Positions 44,779-54,407 are shown, counted from the first letter of the stretch. The stretch is DNA of 64,000 nt from Flavobacterium sp. AG291 (GCF_003350375.1 NZ_QQAR01000001.1:124001-188000), one strand, 5' to 3'. Notes: generated by a model from the sequence alone, not told the origin. Numbers and translations: made by a program.

Positions 44779-46953
44779 ATGAAATATATTAAAAGGTCAC
44801 TTTTCTTATTTATACTGGCAGTTATGCCGGTTGCTGCACAGCAAAAATTAACTCTCGAACAAATATGGGGAGGCGCTTTCAGGGCGCAGTATATGGATGA
44901 TCTTCAGGCTATGAAGAAAGCCAATCAGTATACTGTGCTGAATTTGAACAGGGCTACGCAAAGCAACGCTGTTGATCTGTATGATTTTGCTACACTGGAT
45001 AAGGTTAATACCCTTATTGACTCTAAAAATTTCACTCAGTTAGAAAACGGAATTGACAGTTATACTTTTAGTGCCGATGAGAAGAAATTGCTCATTGCTA
45101 CAAATTCGGAACAGATATTCAGACATTCATTTGTGGCCGACTTCTATATTTTTGATATTGTTTCGAAAACGTTATCTAAAGTAGCTGAAGGTAAAATCCA
45201 GGAGCCAACATTCTCAGCTGATAATTCTAAAGTAGCTTATGCTTTCCAGAATAATCTTTATGTTTATGATGTTGCTTCAAAAAAGGCTTCTCAGGTCACT
45301 ACTGATGGAAAAAAGAACGCGATCATTAATGGTATAACCGACTGGGTATATGAAGAGGAGTTTGCTTTTGTTAGGGCTTATGACTGGAATGCGTCAGGGG
45401 ATAAGATCGCTTATATCCGTTTTGATGAGACTGATGTTCCGGAATTTTCAATGGATGTTTATGGAGCAAGCCTTTATCCTACACAGGATGTTTTCAAATA
45501 TCCAAAAGCAGGCGAGAAGAATGCAATAGTGTCATTACATATATATGATGTTAACGCAGGTACAACTAAAAAGATAAACCTTGGTAATTATAATGATTTC
45601 TATATTCCGCGTATAAAGTGGACAAACGATGCCCAAACTCTAAGTGTTCAGGTAATCAACAGACATCAGAATAATCTTGACCTGATTTTTGTTGATGCTA
45701 ACAGCGGAACTCCTAAAGTTGTACTTAACGAAAAAGACAAAGCTTATGTAGATATTACAGATAACCTGACTTTCCTTAACGATAACAGCTTTATCTGGAC
45801 AAGCGAAAAGGATGGTTACAACCATATTTATCATTATGCAAAAACAGGTAAGCTTATCACCCAAATCACCAAGGGAGCATGGGAAATGACAGCCTACTAT
45901 GGTTTTGATGATAAAACAGGAAACATTTTCTACCAGTCTACTGAAAATGGATCAATTAACCGTGATGTGTACAGGATAAATCTGAACGGTAAAAATAAAG
46001 TAAGGCTTACACCTAATACAGGTACTAATTCGGCAACCTTCAGTCCGAATTTCGAATACTTCATAAATACTTTTTCAAGTTCATCAGTTCCAACAACATT
46101 TACGCTTCACAGCGCAAAAGATGGTAAAAAGGTAAAAGATATCCTTAATAATGATGCGCTTAAAAGCAAACTTGCCGATTTCAACCTTCCGGTAAAAGAA
46201 TTCATGGTGCTTAAAACTGAAAAAGGGCAGGAGCTGAATGCATGGATGATAAAACCGAAAGATTTTGATCCGAACAAAAAATACCCTGTGTTTATGTATC
46301 AGTACAGCGGCCCGGGTTCTCAGCAGGTGAACAACGACTGGAACGGTTATGACGATTACTGGTTTATGATGCTGGCACAGCAAGGCTACATTGTTGCGTG
46401 TGTTGATGGCCGAGGCACAGGATTTAAAGGTGCTGAATTCAAAAAAGTAACCTATAAAGAACTTGGTAAATATGAAGTGGAAGACCAGATTGATGCTGCA
46501 AGAACTATAGGTAAATATAGTTATGTTGATGCATCACGTATCGGTATCTTTGGATGGAGCTATGGAGGTTTTATGTCTTCTAACTGTATCTTAAAAGGAA
46601 ACGATGTATTTAAAATGGCTATCGCTGTAGCTCCGGTAACCAACTGGAGATTCTACGATTCGGTTTATACCGAAAGATATATGCAAACGCCACAGGAGAA
46701 TGCGTCGGGTTATGACGATAATTCACCAATTAACCATGTAAGCAAGCTAAAAGGTTCTTATTTATTGATACATGGTTCGGCTGATGACAATGTCCATGTG
46801 CAAAATACCATGAGAATGGTTGAGGCACTTGTTCAGGCTAACAAGCAGTTTGACTGGGCTATTTACCCAGATAAAAACCACGGTATTTATGGTGGTAAGA
46901 CGAGGCTTCAGCTGTATACTAAAATGACCAATTTTATCAAAGAAAAACTATAA
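44779..46953 (+). CDS. Dipeptidyl peptidase IV-type S9 peptidase
   Basis: 724 residues. Signal peptide to about residue 21 (VMPVAAQQ). The N-terminal part is the eight-blade propeller of S9B peptidases (to about 490), with the substrate-recognition pair in YEEEF (near 194). The C-terminal hydrolase has Ser594 in GWSYGGF, Asp669 in GSADDNVH and His701 in KNHGIYGG, a complete triad. DPP IV removes X-Pro or X-Ala dipeptides from peptide N-termini in the periplasm. It leads the peptide-use cluster with two POT transporters 12 bases downstream. Confidence 0.95.
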   Translation: MKYIKRSLFLFILAVMPVAAQQKLTLEQIWGGAFRAQYMDDLQAMKKANQYTVLNLNRATQSNAVDLYDFATLDKVNTLIDSKNFTQLENGIDSYTFSADEKKLLIATNSEQIFRHSFVADFYIFDIVSKTLSKVAEGKIQEPTFSADNSKVAYAFQNNLYVYDVASKKASQVTTDGKKNAIINGITDWVYEEEFAFVRAYDWNASGDKIAYIRFDETDVPEFSMDVYGASLYPTQDVFKYPKAGEKNAIVSLHIYDVNAGTTKKINLGNYNDFYIPRIKWTNDAQTLSVQVINRHQNNLDLIFVDANSGTPKVVLNEKDKAYVDITDNLTFLNDNSFIWTSEKDGYNHIYHYAKTGKLITQITKGAWEMTAYYGFDDKTGNIFYQSTENGSINRDVYRINLNGKNKVRLTPNTGTNSATFSPNFEYFINTFSSSSVPTTFTLHSAKDGKKVKDILNNDALKSKLADFNLPVKEFMVLKTEKGQELNAWMIKPKDFDPNKKYPVFMYQYSGPGSQQVNNDWNGYDDYWFMMLAQQGYIVACVDGRGTGFKGAEFKKVTYKELGKYEVEDQIDAARTIGKYSYVDASRIGIFGWSYGGFMSSNCILKGNDVFKMAIAVAPVTNWRFYDSVYTERYMQTPQENASGYDDNSPINHVSKLKGSYLLIHGSADDNVHVQNTMRMVEALVQANKQFDWAIYPDKNHGIYGGKTRLQLYTKMTNFIKEKL

Positions 46954-46965
46954 AACAAGCATATT

Positions 46966-48684
46966 ATGAGTGAAACTACTACACAAAAAGGGCATCCTAA
47001 AGGACTCTGGTTTTTATTCGGCACAGAAATGTGGGAACGTTTTGGCTATTACCTTATGTTGGGGATTTTTGCCCTGTATATGCTTGATGGCTGGAACAAT
47101 GGAGGTATGGGCTTTGATGCACACACCAAATCCGATATTTACGGAACATATTTAGGACTTGTATATCTTACCCCTTTTATTGGTGGTTTGCTTGCTGACA
47201 GGGTACTGGGCTACAGAAGATCGATCATTATGGGAGGTCTTATGATGGCTGCAGGATATTTCCTTTTGTCAATTCATGATATCACGACTTTCTTTGCCGG
47301 TTTAGGCCTTATCATTTTAGGTAATGGTTTCTTTAAACCAAACATCTCTACATTGGTAGGTAACCTTTATAGCAGCGATGAACTTAAGCATAAAAAAGAT
47401 TCAGGTTATAACATCTTTTATATGGGTATTAACGTAGGTGCATTCGTGTGTAACTTCGTTGCTGCTTATATGAGAATTAACTTCGGTTGGAACTTTGCTT
47501 TCATTGCAGCAGGTGTAGGTATGTTAATTGGGGTTGTTATTTTCCTTAGCGGAACAAAACATATCAAACATGTTGATGTTATTAAGCCACTTCAGGAAGG
47601 TGATATGCCTACGGGAAAAATATTAGGTTCTACGATTTTACCAATGTTTGTATTTGGTATTCTTGGGTATCTGATTCCTGATAATTTATTAGGTTCAGAT
47701 ACTAATGATGCTTTCATACTTGGTTGTGTACCTGTAATTGCTTTCTTCATTTACCTTTGGTTTAAATCTTCAGGATTAGAAAAAAGAGCTATTGCTGCAC
47801 TTCTTGCAGTGTTCTCTTGTGTAATATTATTCTTTGCGATTTTCCATCAGAATGGTGACGCACTTACCGTTTGGGCTGAAGATTATACAGACAGGGAAAT
47901 GCCTGAAAGTGTAGCTACAGTATTTAATAAAGTAGATATGGCGCAAACTGTTGAGAATAATGATATTGTTGCTCTTGATGAGCCTGCGTTTAAAGCTAAG
48001 ATTGAAGAGTTAAGAGCTGCAAACAACGCTATGCCTGAAGCTACTGAAACTGAAATGGCTGCTAAAAAAGCCAGTGCTAAAGAAATTGCTAAACTGGAAT
48101 CATCGAGAAAATATTTTAGCAATCTTGCGGCAGAAAAAGTGCCTGCTAAAGGAAAAGACCTGAAATTATATTCGACTGAGCTTTATCAGTCAATCAATCC
48201 TTTTTGGGTAATTGTGCTTACACCTGTACTTGTGGGTATTTGGACTGCGCTTAGAAAAAAAGGAAAAGAGCCAAGCACGCCTACAAAAATTGCATTAGGT
48301 CTTTTAATCACTGCATTATCGGCTTTGGTAATGGTAGGCGCGGTATATGCTACTAACGACCTTACTATGAAAGCGGGAAGCTGGTGGTTATTGGCTTCTT
48401 ACGGTGTTATCACTTTAGGAGAACTTTGCCTTTCGCCAATGGGGCTTTCATTGGTTTCTAAACTAAGCCCGCCAAGGATTACTGCGCTTATGATGGGCGG
48501 TTTCTTCCTTGCTATATCAGTAGGTAATAAACTGGCAGGTATGCTTTCTAGCCTTTGGGAAGATATGGAACAGAAAGAAAACTTCTTCTTCCTTAACTTT
48601 GCGCTGGTGCTTGTTGCCGCATTATTATTATTCCTGATGCTGAAGTGGCTTAACAGGGTAATGAAAGAAAACAATGTATTTTAA
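46966..48684 (+). CDS. POT family peptide transporter, copy 1, with long central loop
   Basis: 572 residues. Proton-dependent oligopeptide transporter: ADRVLGYRRS (near 72) and NGFFKPNISTLVGNLY (near 119) are POT signatures, and the start GLWFLFGTEMWERFGYY carries the E-x-x-E-R-F motif. About 14 membrane helices are predicted. Between two central helices lies a charged loop, about residues 305-405, full of Lys, Glu and Ala, not seen in the second copy. It imports di- and tripeptides, matching the upstream DPP IV. Confidence 0.94.
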   Translation: MSETTTQKGHPKGLWFLFGTEMWERFGYYLMLGIFALYMLDGWNNGGMGFDAHTKSDIYGTYLGLVYLTPFIGGLLADRVLGYRRSIIMGGLMMAAGYFLLSIHDITTFFAGLGLIILGNGFFKPNISTLVGNLYSSDELKHKKDSGYNIFYMGINVGAFVCNFVAAYMRINFGWNFAFIAAGVGMLIGVVIFLSGTKHIKHVDVIKPLQEGDMPTGKILGSTILPMFVFGILGYLIPDNLLGSDTNDAFILGCVPVIAFFIYLWFKSSGLEKRAIAALLAVFSCVILFFAIFHQNGDALTVWAEDYTDREMPESVATVFNKVDMAQTVENNDIVALDEPAFKAKIEELRAANNAMPEATETEMAAKKASAKEIAKLESSRKYFSNLAAEKVPAKGKDLKLYSTELYQSINPFWVIVLTPVLVGIWTALRKKGKEPSTPTKIALGLLITALSALVMVGAVYATNDLTMKAGSWWLLASYGVITLGELCLSPMGLSLVSKLSPPRITALMMGGFFLAISVGNKLAGMLSSLWEDMEQKENFFFLNFALVLVAALLLFLMLKWLNRVMKENNVF

Positions 48685-48712
48685 TTAAATTCTACATAAC
48701 TATATTTTTAAA

Positions 48713-50437
48713 ATGGCAGAAAACACTGTAAATAACGGACACCCAAAAGGATTATACGTTTTGTTTGTCACTGAAATGTGGGAACGCTTCAGTTATTACG
48801 GGATGAGAGCATTATTCATCCTTTTCATGACCAAAGCATTATTATTTGACAAGGCATTAGGCTCACAGATATACGGTAGCTATACAGGTCTTGTTTATCT
48901 TACTCCGCTTATTGGAGGATACGTTGCTGACAGGTATTGGGGTAACAGAAAGTCCATTATTGTTGGGGGTATCATTATGGCTATTGGTCAGTTCTTTATG
49001 TTCCTTTCGGGCAGCTTTTATGAAGAAGTTGGTTTTGCCAGCATTATGATGTATACAGGTTTAGGATTCCTTATTTTTGGTAACGGATTCTTTAAGCCGA
49101 ATATTTCTACGATGGTAGGTCAGTTATATCCGGTAGGAGACAAGAGAGTGGATTCTGCTTTCACGATTTTCTATATGGGTATTAACCTTGGGGCATTCAT
49201 AGCACCACTTTTATGTGGTTTCTTTGGAGATACAGGAAATCCTGCTGATTTTAAATGGGGATTCCTTTTAGCTTGTATGGGTATGATACTGAGTGTTATA
49301 CTTTTCGTGCTTCTAAAAAATAAATATATTGTTACTCCTGACGGACAGCAGATTGGTGCAGCGCCAAATAAATCGAGAGAAGAGAAAACAGATGAGCCTG
49401 CAGCTCCTGTATCTATGAAAACTCTTGTAATATGGGCAGCTATTTGGGTAGTACTTTTAGGAGCATTTTATTTTGCTCTTGATAAAGACGTTATTGGAGC
49501 CTTCATTTTCTCGCTTACTATTGCCGCTCCGGGGTATATTATTTCTGATCCAGGACTAACAAAAGTTGAGAAACAAAGAATTTGGGTTATCTATATCGTG
49601 GCATTCTTTGTTATTTTCTTCTGGTCTGCATTTGAACAGGCTGGTGCATCACTTACTTATTTTGCAGAAGAGCAAACAAACAGAGAAGCTTTTGGAACTA
49701 CTATTCCTGCATCATACTTCCAGTCGGTTAATGCCATCGCAATTGTAGTTTTTGCTCCAATTTTCGTTTGGTTGTGGGGTGTTCTTGGTAAAAAGAACAT
49801 GGAGCCTGCTTCACCATACAAACAGGCGATTGGATTATTTCTTCTTGCTTTAGGATACCTTGTAATTGCTTTTGGAGTAAAAGGTCTTGAGCCTGGAGTC
49901 AAAGTGAGCATGATGTGGTTATTAAGCTTATATACAATCCATACACTTGGGGAACTTTGTCTTTCGCCTATTGGACTTTCAATGGTTAATAAGCTTGCTC
50001 CGGTTAAGTTTGCTTCACTTCTAATGGGAGTTTGGTTTTTAAGTACTGCGGCAGCAAATAAATTTGCAGGTACTTTAAGTGGTCTTTATCCTGAGGCAGT
50101 AGTTGCGGTTTCTGATGTTGAGACTATAGAAAAAGATAAAACACTTCAGCTTTTCCCTGAAGGATTTAACAAAGCGGGTGCTCCTGAAGTAAGCGGACAA
50201 AAAGTTATTCCGTTTGAAAGAGTTAATCTTGCATCAATTACTGATCAGACTGTAAAAGAAGATGTTATCAAACAACTTTATTCTAAACAGGTTGAGAATG
50301 TTAAGAAGTTTATGGGCTTCTCTATAGCTAACCTATACGACTTTTTCATGTTGTTTGTGGTTATGGCGGGAGTTGCTTCTGTTATCCTGTTTGTGCTAAG
50401 TAAAAAACTCATGGATATGATGCACGGTGTTCGATAA
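48713..50437 (+). CDS. POT family peptide transporter, copy 2
   Basis: 574 residues. Same family as the gene before it: EMWERFSYYGMRALF at the start, ADRYWGNRKS near 71, NGFFKPNISTMVGQLY near 123. The central region lacks the long loop of copy 1, but residues near 455-535 form an extra polar segment (KDKTLQLFPEGFNKAG). The two genes are paralogues with clear but not high identity, so this is an old tandem duplication. Probably the same operon as DPP IV; the gap is 28 bases. Confidence 0.94.
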   Translation: MAENTVNNGHPKGLYVLFVTEMWERFSYYGMRALFILFMTKALLFDKALGSQIYGSYTGLVYLTPLIGGYVADRYWGNRKSIIVGGIIMAIGQFFMFLSGSFYEEVGFASIMMYTGLGFLIFGNGFFKPNISTMVGQLYPVGDKRVDSAFTIFYMGINLGAFIAPLLCGFFGDTGNPADFKWGFLLACMGMILSVILFVLLKNKYIVTPDGQQIGAAPNKSREEKTDEPAAPVSMKTLVIWAAIWVVLLGAFYFALDKDVIGAFIFSLTIAAPGYIISDPGLTKVEKQRIWVIYIVAFFVIFFWSAFEQAGASLTYFAEEQTNREAFGTTIPASYFQSVNAIAIVVFAPIFVWLWGVLGKKNMEPASPYKQAIGLFLLALGYLVIAFGVKGLEPGVKVSMMWLLSLYTIHTLGELCLSPIGLSMVNKLAPVKFASLLMGVWFLSTAAANKFAGTLSGLYPEAVVAVSDVETIEKDKTLQLFPEGFNKAGAPEVSGQKVIPFERVNLASITDQTVKEDVIKQLYSKQVENVKKFMGFSIANLYDFFMLFVVMAGVASVILFVLSKKLMDMMHGVR

Positions 50438-50481
50438 TTTCGGCACTGTTTTTGAAATCTGACGTTTAAACCTTATACAAT

Positions 50482-50943
50482 ATGAAAAGAATACTTTTAG
50501 CGCTGTTTATTACGCTTGGAACTTTTGCGGTACAGGCACAGGAAATAAAATGGATGAGCATTGACGAGGCGCTTGCGGCCCAGAAGAAAAAGGCAAAGCC
50601 TATTTTTATGGACGTGTATACCGACTGGTGCGGACCTTGTAAAATGCTTGATAAGAATACTTTCCATGATCCGGAAGTAGTAAAATTTATCAGTGAGAAT
50701 TATTATGCTGTAAAGTTTAATGCTGAAAGTAATACTGAGGTTAACTTTAAAGGAAAAAAATACACTAACCCACAGTATAACCCTGATCGTAAAGGCAGGA
50801 ATGCCCAGCATCAATTTGCAGCTACGCTAAATCTTGAAGGCTACCCTTCCATGGTGGTTTTTGACAAGAAAGGCGAAATTAATAATACGATTGTAGGTTA
50901 TCATACGCCGGCGCAGTTGCTTGAAGCACTTAAAGCGAACTAA
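50482..50943 (+). CDS. Exported thioredoxin-family protein (CGPC)
   Basis: 153 residues. Signal peptide to residue 20 (GTFAVQAQ). Thioredoxin fold with the classic active site YTDWCGPCKML (Cys50, Cys53) and a cis-Pro region GYPSMVVFDKKGE. An N-terminal segment EIKWMSIDEALAAQKKKAKP is typical for the DUF255-like/thioredoxin_7 branch. Periplasmic oxidoreductase; the partner is unknown. It follows the POT transporters by 44 bases and is closed by a terminator, so it may be in the same transcript. Confidence 0.92.
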   Translation: MKRILLALFITLGTFAVQAQEIKWMSIDEALAAQKKKAKPIFMDVYTDWCGPCKMLDKNTFHDPEVVKFISENYYAVKFNAESNTEVNFKGKKYTNPQYNPDRKGRNAQHQFAATLNLEGYPSMVVFDKKGEINNTIVGYHTPAQLLEALKAN

Positions 50944-50961
50944 GTTTTTTTAATACTATAA

Positions 50962-50992
50962 AAATCCTTTCCGTTTTCGGGAAGGATTTTTT
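50962..50992 (+). terminator. Intrinsic terminator between the thioredoxin genes
   Basis: Stem AATCCTTTCC/GGGAAGGATT (one G-U pair), loop of about 5 bases, then six T. It separates the two thioredoxin genes transcriptionally. Confidence 0.85.
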
Positions 50993-51046
50993 ATTTCCGT
51001 ATTGTTTCTTTTGTTATTTTAGTTCCTCTATTATTACGACTTAATT

Positions 51047-51514
51047 ATGAAAAAAATATTCCTTACCCTTCTGGTAACTTTTAGCATGATGGCTGTTCAG
51101 GCTCAGGAAGCAGAATGGCATACCGATCTTAATAAAGCAATGGCTGTTTCGCAAAAATCAAAGAAACCCCTGTTTTTGTTTTTTACAGGCAGTGACTGGT
51201 GTGGCTGGTGCATGAAGCTGCAGAAAGAAGTTTTTAAAACACCTGAGTTTACTAAATGGGCGAAAGAAAATGTGGTTCTGGTAGAACTGGACTTCCCGAA
51301 AAGAACCCCTCAGGATGATGCTATCAAACAGCAAAATGCACAGCTTGGAAGTTTCTTTCAGGTAAGGGGATATCCAACTGTATGGATTACGGATATATCG
51401 AAAACCAAAGAGGGCAAGATACAATTTGCTCCACGTGGCAGCAGCGGTTATGTGGCCGGCGGTCCATCGGCATGGATAGAAGGAGCCAATAAAATTATGG
51501 CTAACAAAACCTAA
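51047..51514 (+). CDS. Exported thioredoxin-family protein (CGWC)
   Basis: 155 residues, signal peptide to residue 20 (MMAVQAQ). Active site GSDWCGWCMKLQ (Cys52, Cys55), with the bulky WCGWC form common in thioredoxin_7 proteins of Bacteroidota; the cis-Pro is in VRGYPTVWITD. It is similar in size to the preceding gene but with different active-site flanks, so an old duplication. Its stop lies two bases before the comEC stop on the other strand; a plus-strand terminator is inside comEC. Confidence 0.92.
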   Translation: MKKIFLTLLVTFSMMAVQAQEAEWHTDLNKAMAVSQKSKKPLFLFFTGSDWCGWCMKLQKEVFKTPEFTKWAKENVVLVELDFPKRTPQDDAIKQQNAQLGSFFQVRGYPTVWITDISKTKEGKIQFAPRGSSGYVAGGPSAWIEGANKIMANKT

Positions 51515-51516
51515 GA

Positions 51517-53571
51517 TTATTTTAAACTATAGTATCCCTTTTCGGCAGTTGCATGAAAAGGGATTTTTTGTTTTATGCAGGTTTGTTTCCAACGTTTAAT
51601 GTAGCTTTTGTAATTAGTAGCATCTGCAATAATTTCTTTTGGTTGCAAATCATTTATGGCTCTTTCCAGATTGATTTTTGGTGAGCCCGAAAGGATTATA
51701 ATCTCAGGCTTCAGGTTCGGAAGATACGTGTTGAAACTATCGATAATTAGTATTTTCTTTTGGTTGAACCATACTACATTTTGCAATGGCTTTTGCTCAA
51801 TTTTAGTAGTGAAGCCTGCTCGTGAATACGCTTTTATAGCAGCATTGCTCAAAGCTGTACTGTCATTGCTCAGTACTGTTAGTTGTTTACTGCTTTTAAG
51901 GGTTATGGTTGTGCTTTTACGATTGTTGAATACGATGAATTCTTCATCTTGTTTATGTTTCCATAGCGTAATACTGTAAGTGCCCTGGAATATTAAAATT
52001 GTAAACAGCAAAGCAATAGTGTTTCGGTAATTTTTTTTGTAAAGCCAGAAGCAAAAAAAAGCGATTACTATATATAAGAGTAATGTCAGCAACAGAGTAA
52101 AGGAGATTTCTTTTATGACAAAGCTTTCGAAAGAAGCAATCCAATTTATAAAGCTATTCATTGCTATTACAAGAAGTTCTAAGGCTTTTCCCGCTATAAG
52201 AGCAGCATCTGTCCATATAAAGTTCAATAGTACTACAAAAAGCCCTAAAATCAGGATTATGTTAGAGAGGGGAATGACGATTATGTTAGCAACAAGAAAT
52301 AACAAAGGGAATTGGTTGAAGTAATACAGGCTGAGTGGAAATACTCCAATTTGGGCTGCTAAAGAGACCGAGATAATATCGGTAATATAACTAATGGGTT
52401 TATGTTTTGATAGACTAAACTTTCTATAATAGGGCTCGAGCCATATAATAGCAAACACTGCAAGGTAGCTTAACTGAAAACCGGCATCGAAAATAAAGTA
52501 AGGATTTGCTACCAGTAAAATGAGCATCGAAATGAATACTGAATTGTAAATGTTTGTATCCCTGTTAAGGTATTGCCCAAGGCTTATTATGGTAAACATT
52601 ACAACCGAACGCATAACTGAGGCCGATAAACCTGTAATAAAGGCAAAGCCCCAGATGATTATTATAATAGATAAGAATCGCAAGATTCTACCATGTTTTT
52701 TAAACCGGTTAAAAGGTTTAAAAAATATAGTGAGCAAATAAAACAGGACTGAAAAATGCAATCCCGATATGGCAAGTATATGGAGTACACCTGCATTTTT
52801 ATAGGCATTGTTGGTTGTGCTATCCATGTCCTGCCTTTGACCGAGTAATAAGGCATTCAGTGTGTTTTGTACTTGAGGGCTGTAATGATGGATTTTAAAG
52901 CTGTTGATGAGCCTTTCCCTGAAATTACCCAGGTGGTAGTTAAAGTTTTTAATGGTTCCCGTACTGATAAAGTTGTCCTTAAGTTTTAACTGATGAAAGA
53001 CACCCTGCTTTTCCATGTAGGATGCATAGTTAAACTGATCTGGATTCAGAGGCTTCGAAAGGGGAGGGGGGTTATCGGCAATTATAAAACTGTCCCCGGG
53101 ATGTGGGTAATTGTTTTGAGTGCTGTCTCTCACAACTGTAAGGAGTATTTTTCCGTTTACGGGATTTTGATTGACCGAGGTGATTTCAAAATAATAACGC
53201 TCCTGATAATCATTAGGTTTTAGGCGTTCAGAAACATATCCTCTTATTATCGGATTGTCTGAATGTATAAAATGCGTGTAATGTAGTTTATGATTTGGTG
53301 GAAAGTGAACAGACTGTATTGAAACGCCAAAACAAAAGGAAAAAAATAGAACAGCAACGCTGAAATGAATTGTAGGTATAAATGTTCTTTTTGAAAGCAA
53401 AAAAGACACAATCAATAACGTTAGGGCTGCAATGACAATTAAAAAAGCAATATTTTGAGCTAAGCCAAAGTAATGTCCGGCAATAATGCCTAGCGCTAAA
53501 AAAATGGTGATGATGCCAATGGGGTATTTCAATACAGCGGGCAATTTCTGCCTATTGAAACCGGAATACAT
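51517..53571 (-). CDS. ComEC/Rec2 DNA-uptake channel protein, with decayed C-terminal domain
   Basis: 684 residues. ComEC moves single-stranded DNA across the inner membrane in natural transformation. Seen are an N-terminal DUF4131-like region with soluble OB-like part (about 30-190), then the competence core with many helices and the SGLHFSVLFYLL motif near residue 268. The last 150 or so residues correspond to the metallo-beta-lactamase-like domain of long ComEC proteins, but no HxHxDH metal site is seen, so nuclease activity there is unlikely. Downstream of the NlpC/P60 gene by 8 bases. Confidence 0.92.
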   Translation of the reverse strand: MYSGFNRQKLPAVLKYPIGIITIFLALGIIAGHYFGLAQNIAFLIVIAALTLLIVSFLLSKRTFIPTIHFSVAVLFFSFCFGVSIQSVHFPPNHKLHYTHFIHSDNPIIRGYVSERLKPNDYQERYYFEITSVNQNPVNGKILLTVVRDSTQNNYPHPGDSFIIADNPPPLSKPLNPDQFNYASYMEKQGVFHQLKLKDNFISTGTIKNFNYHLGNFRERLINSFKIHHYSPQVQNTLNALLLGQRQDMDSTTNNAYKNAGVLHILAISGLHFSVLFYLLTIFFKPFNRFKKHGRILRFLSIIIIIWGFAFITGLSASVMRSVVMFTIISLGQYLNRDTNIYNSVFISMLILLVANPYFIFDAGFQLSYLAVFAIIWLEPYYRKFSLSKHKPISYITDIISVSLAAQIGVFPLSLYYFNQFPLLFLVANIIVIPLSNIILILGLFVVLLNFIWTDAALIAGKALELLVIAMNSFINWIASFESFVIKEISFTLLLTLLLYIVIAFFCFWLYKKNYRNTIALLFTILIFQGTYSITLWKHKQDEEFIVFNNRKSTTITLKSSKQLTVLSNDSTALSNAAIKAYSRAGFTTKIEQKPLQNVVWFNQKKILIIDSFNTYLPNLKPEIIILSGSPKINLERAINDLQPKEIIADATNYKSYIKRWKQTCIKQKIPFHATAEKGYYSLK
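51534..51569 (+). terminator. Plus-strand terminator for the CGWC thioredoxin gene, inside comEC
   Basis: ATCCCTTTTC, 11-base loop, GAAAAGGGAT, then TTTTTG. It lies 19 bases after the thioredoxin stop and inside the last codons of comEC on the other strand. Confidence 0.75.
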
Positions 53572-53579
53572 TATAAATG

Positions 53580-54335
53580 CTATTCTTCGATATACCTTCC
53601 GGCCTTAACAAAAGTTCTTGAATGGTAATTCTCATTCATTGATGAGATGATAACTCCTGAACTTGTAGAAGAGTGGATAAACAATACTTCGCCTTCAGGC
53701 GTAACTTCTGTTACGATACCTACATGATTGATTGTTTTTCTGTTATGGTTGTTTCTGAAGAAAAGCAGGTCGCCTTTCTTAACTTCTGAAAGTTTTACTT
53801 CATTTGTAGCCTTTACCATTTCATTAGAGCTTCTTGGTAAGGTGATATCAAATATCTTAAATGTAGCATATACCATACCTGAACAATCCATACCTGCTTT
53901 AGTGGTTCCTCCGCCTCTGTAGCGAACACCTTTAAATTCTGCAATGGCATTTGTAGCTATTTGTTGGCCAAGGTAGCTGTCAACATCAGGTTCTATATAG
54001 TCAGTATCTTCGTCTGTATCGTTTATAACGATTGTTTTCTTTGAGGCAGGATTTTTTTTGATAGCCGGTGCTTCCATTTTGCCCGGATTCATAACCATAT
54101 CCTTTTTTGCTACAGGCTCATAAGCAATTACATCACTGTTTTTTAGTGTCGCAACTTCTTTCACAACAGCCTGTTTGTCTATTGCAGGCTTAGAAGCTTC
54201 AGCTGCTTTTTGTTTTTCGGTATACGAATAAACGCCTTTCTTTTGAGCTTCTTTTTTTGTGGTGATTATTTGCGCTGTTGATGTAGTAGTTATCAACAGG
54301 AACAAAAACAGGGATATGGATAGGATGTTTTTCAA
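53580..54335 (-). CDS. NlpC/P60 (C40) cell-wall hydrolase
   Basis: 251 residues. Signal peptide to about residue 21 (ITTTSTAQ), a Lys/Ala-rich linker to about 110, then the C40 domain with the triad Cys151 (GMDCSGMVYA), His204 (NHVGIVTE) and His221 (FIHSS). C40 peptidases cut peptidoglycan stem peptides, usually between D-Glu and the third residue. Behind a clear promoter, and just ahead of comEC. Confidence 0.93.
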   Translation of the reverse strand: MKNILSISLFLFLLITTTSTAQIITTKKEAQKKGVYSYTEKQKAAEASKPAIDKQAVVKEVATLKNSDVIAYEPVAKKDMVMNPGKMEAPAIKKNPASKKTIVINDTDEDTDYIEPDVDSYLGQQIATNAIAEFKGVRYRGGGTTKAGMDCSGMVYATFKIFDITLPRSSNEMVKATNEVKLSEVKKGDLLFFRNNHNRKTINHVGIVTEVTPEGEVLFIHSSTSSGVIISSMNENYHSRTFVKAGRYIEE

Positions 54336-54369
54336 ATCTTTTATTTTATCAAATTTCAGTCGGTTTTGA

Positions 54370-54397
54370 CAAATATAGAAAAATAATTTTAAACCAA
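54370..54397 (-). promoter_or_regulatory. Promoter for the NlpC/P60-comEC unit
   Basis: On the minus strand: TTG (54397-54395), 17-base spacer, TATATTTG (54377-54370), 34 bases before the start codon. Confidence 0.65.
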
Positions 54398-54407
54398 TTT
54401 TTAGAGT

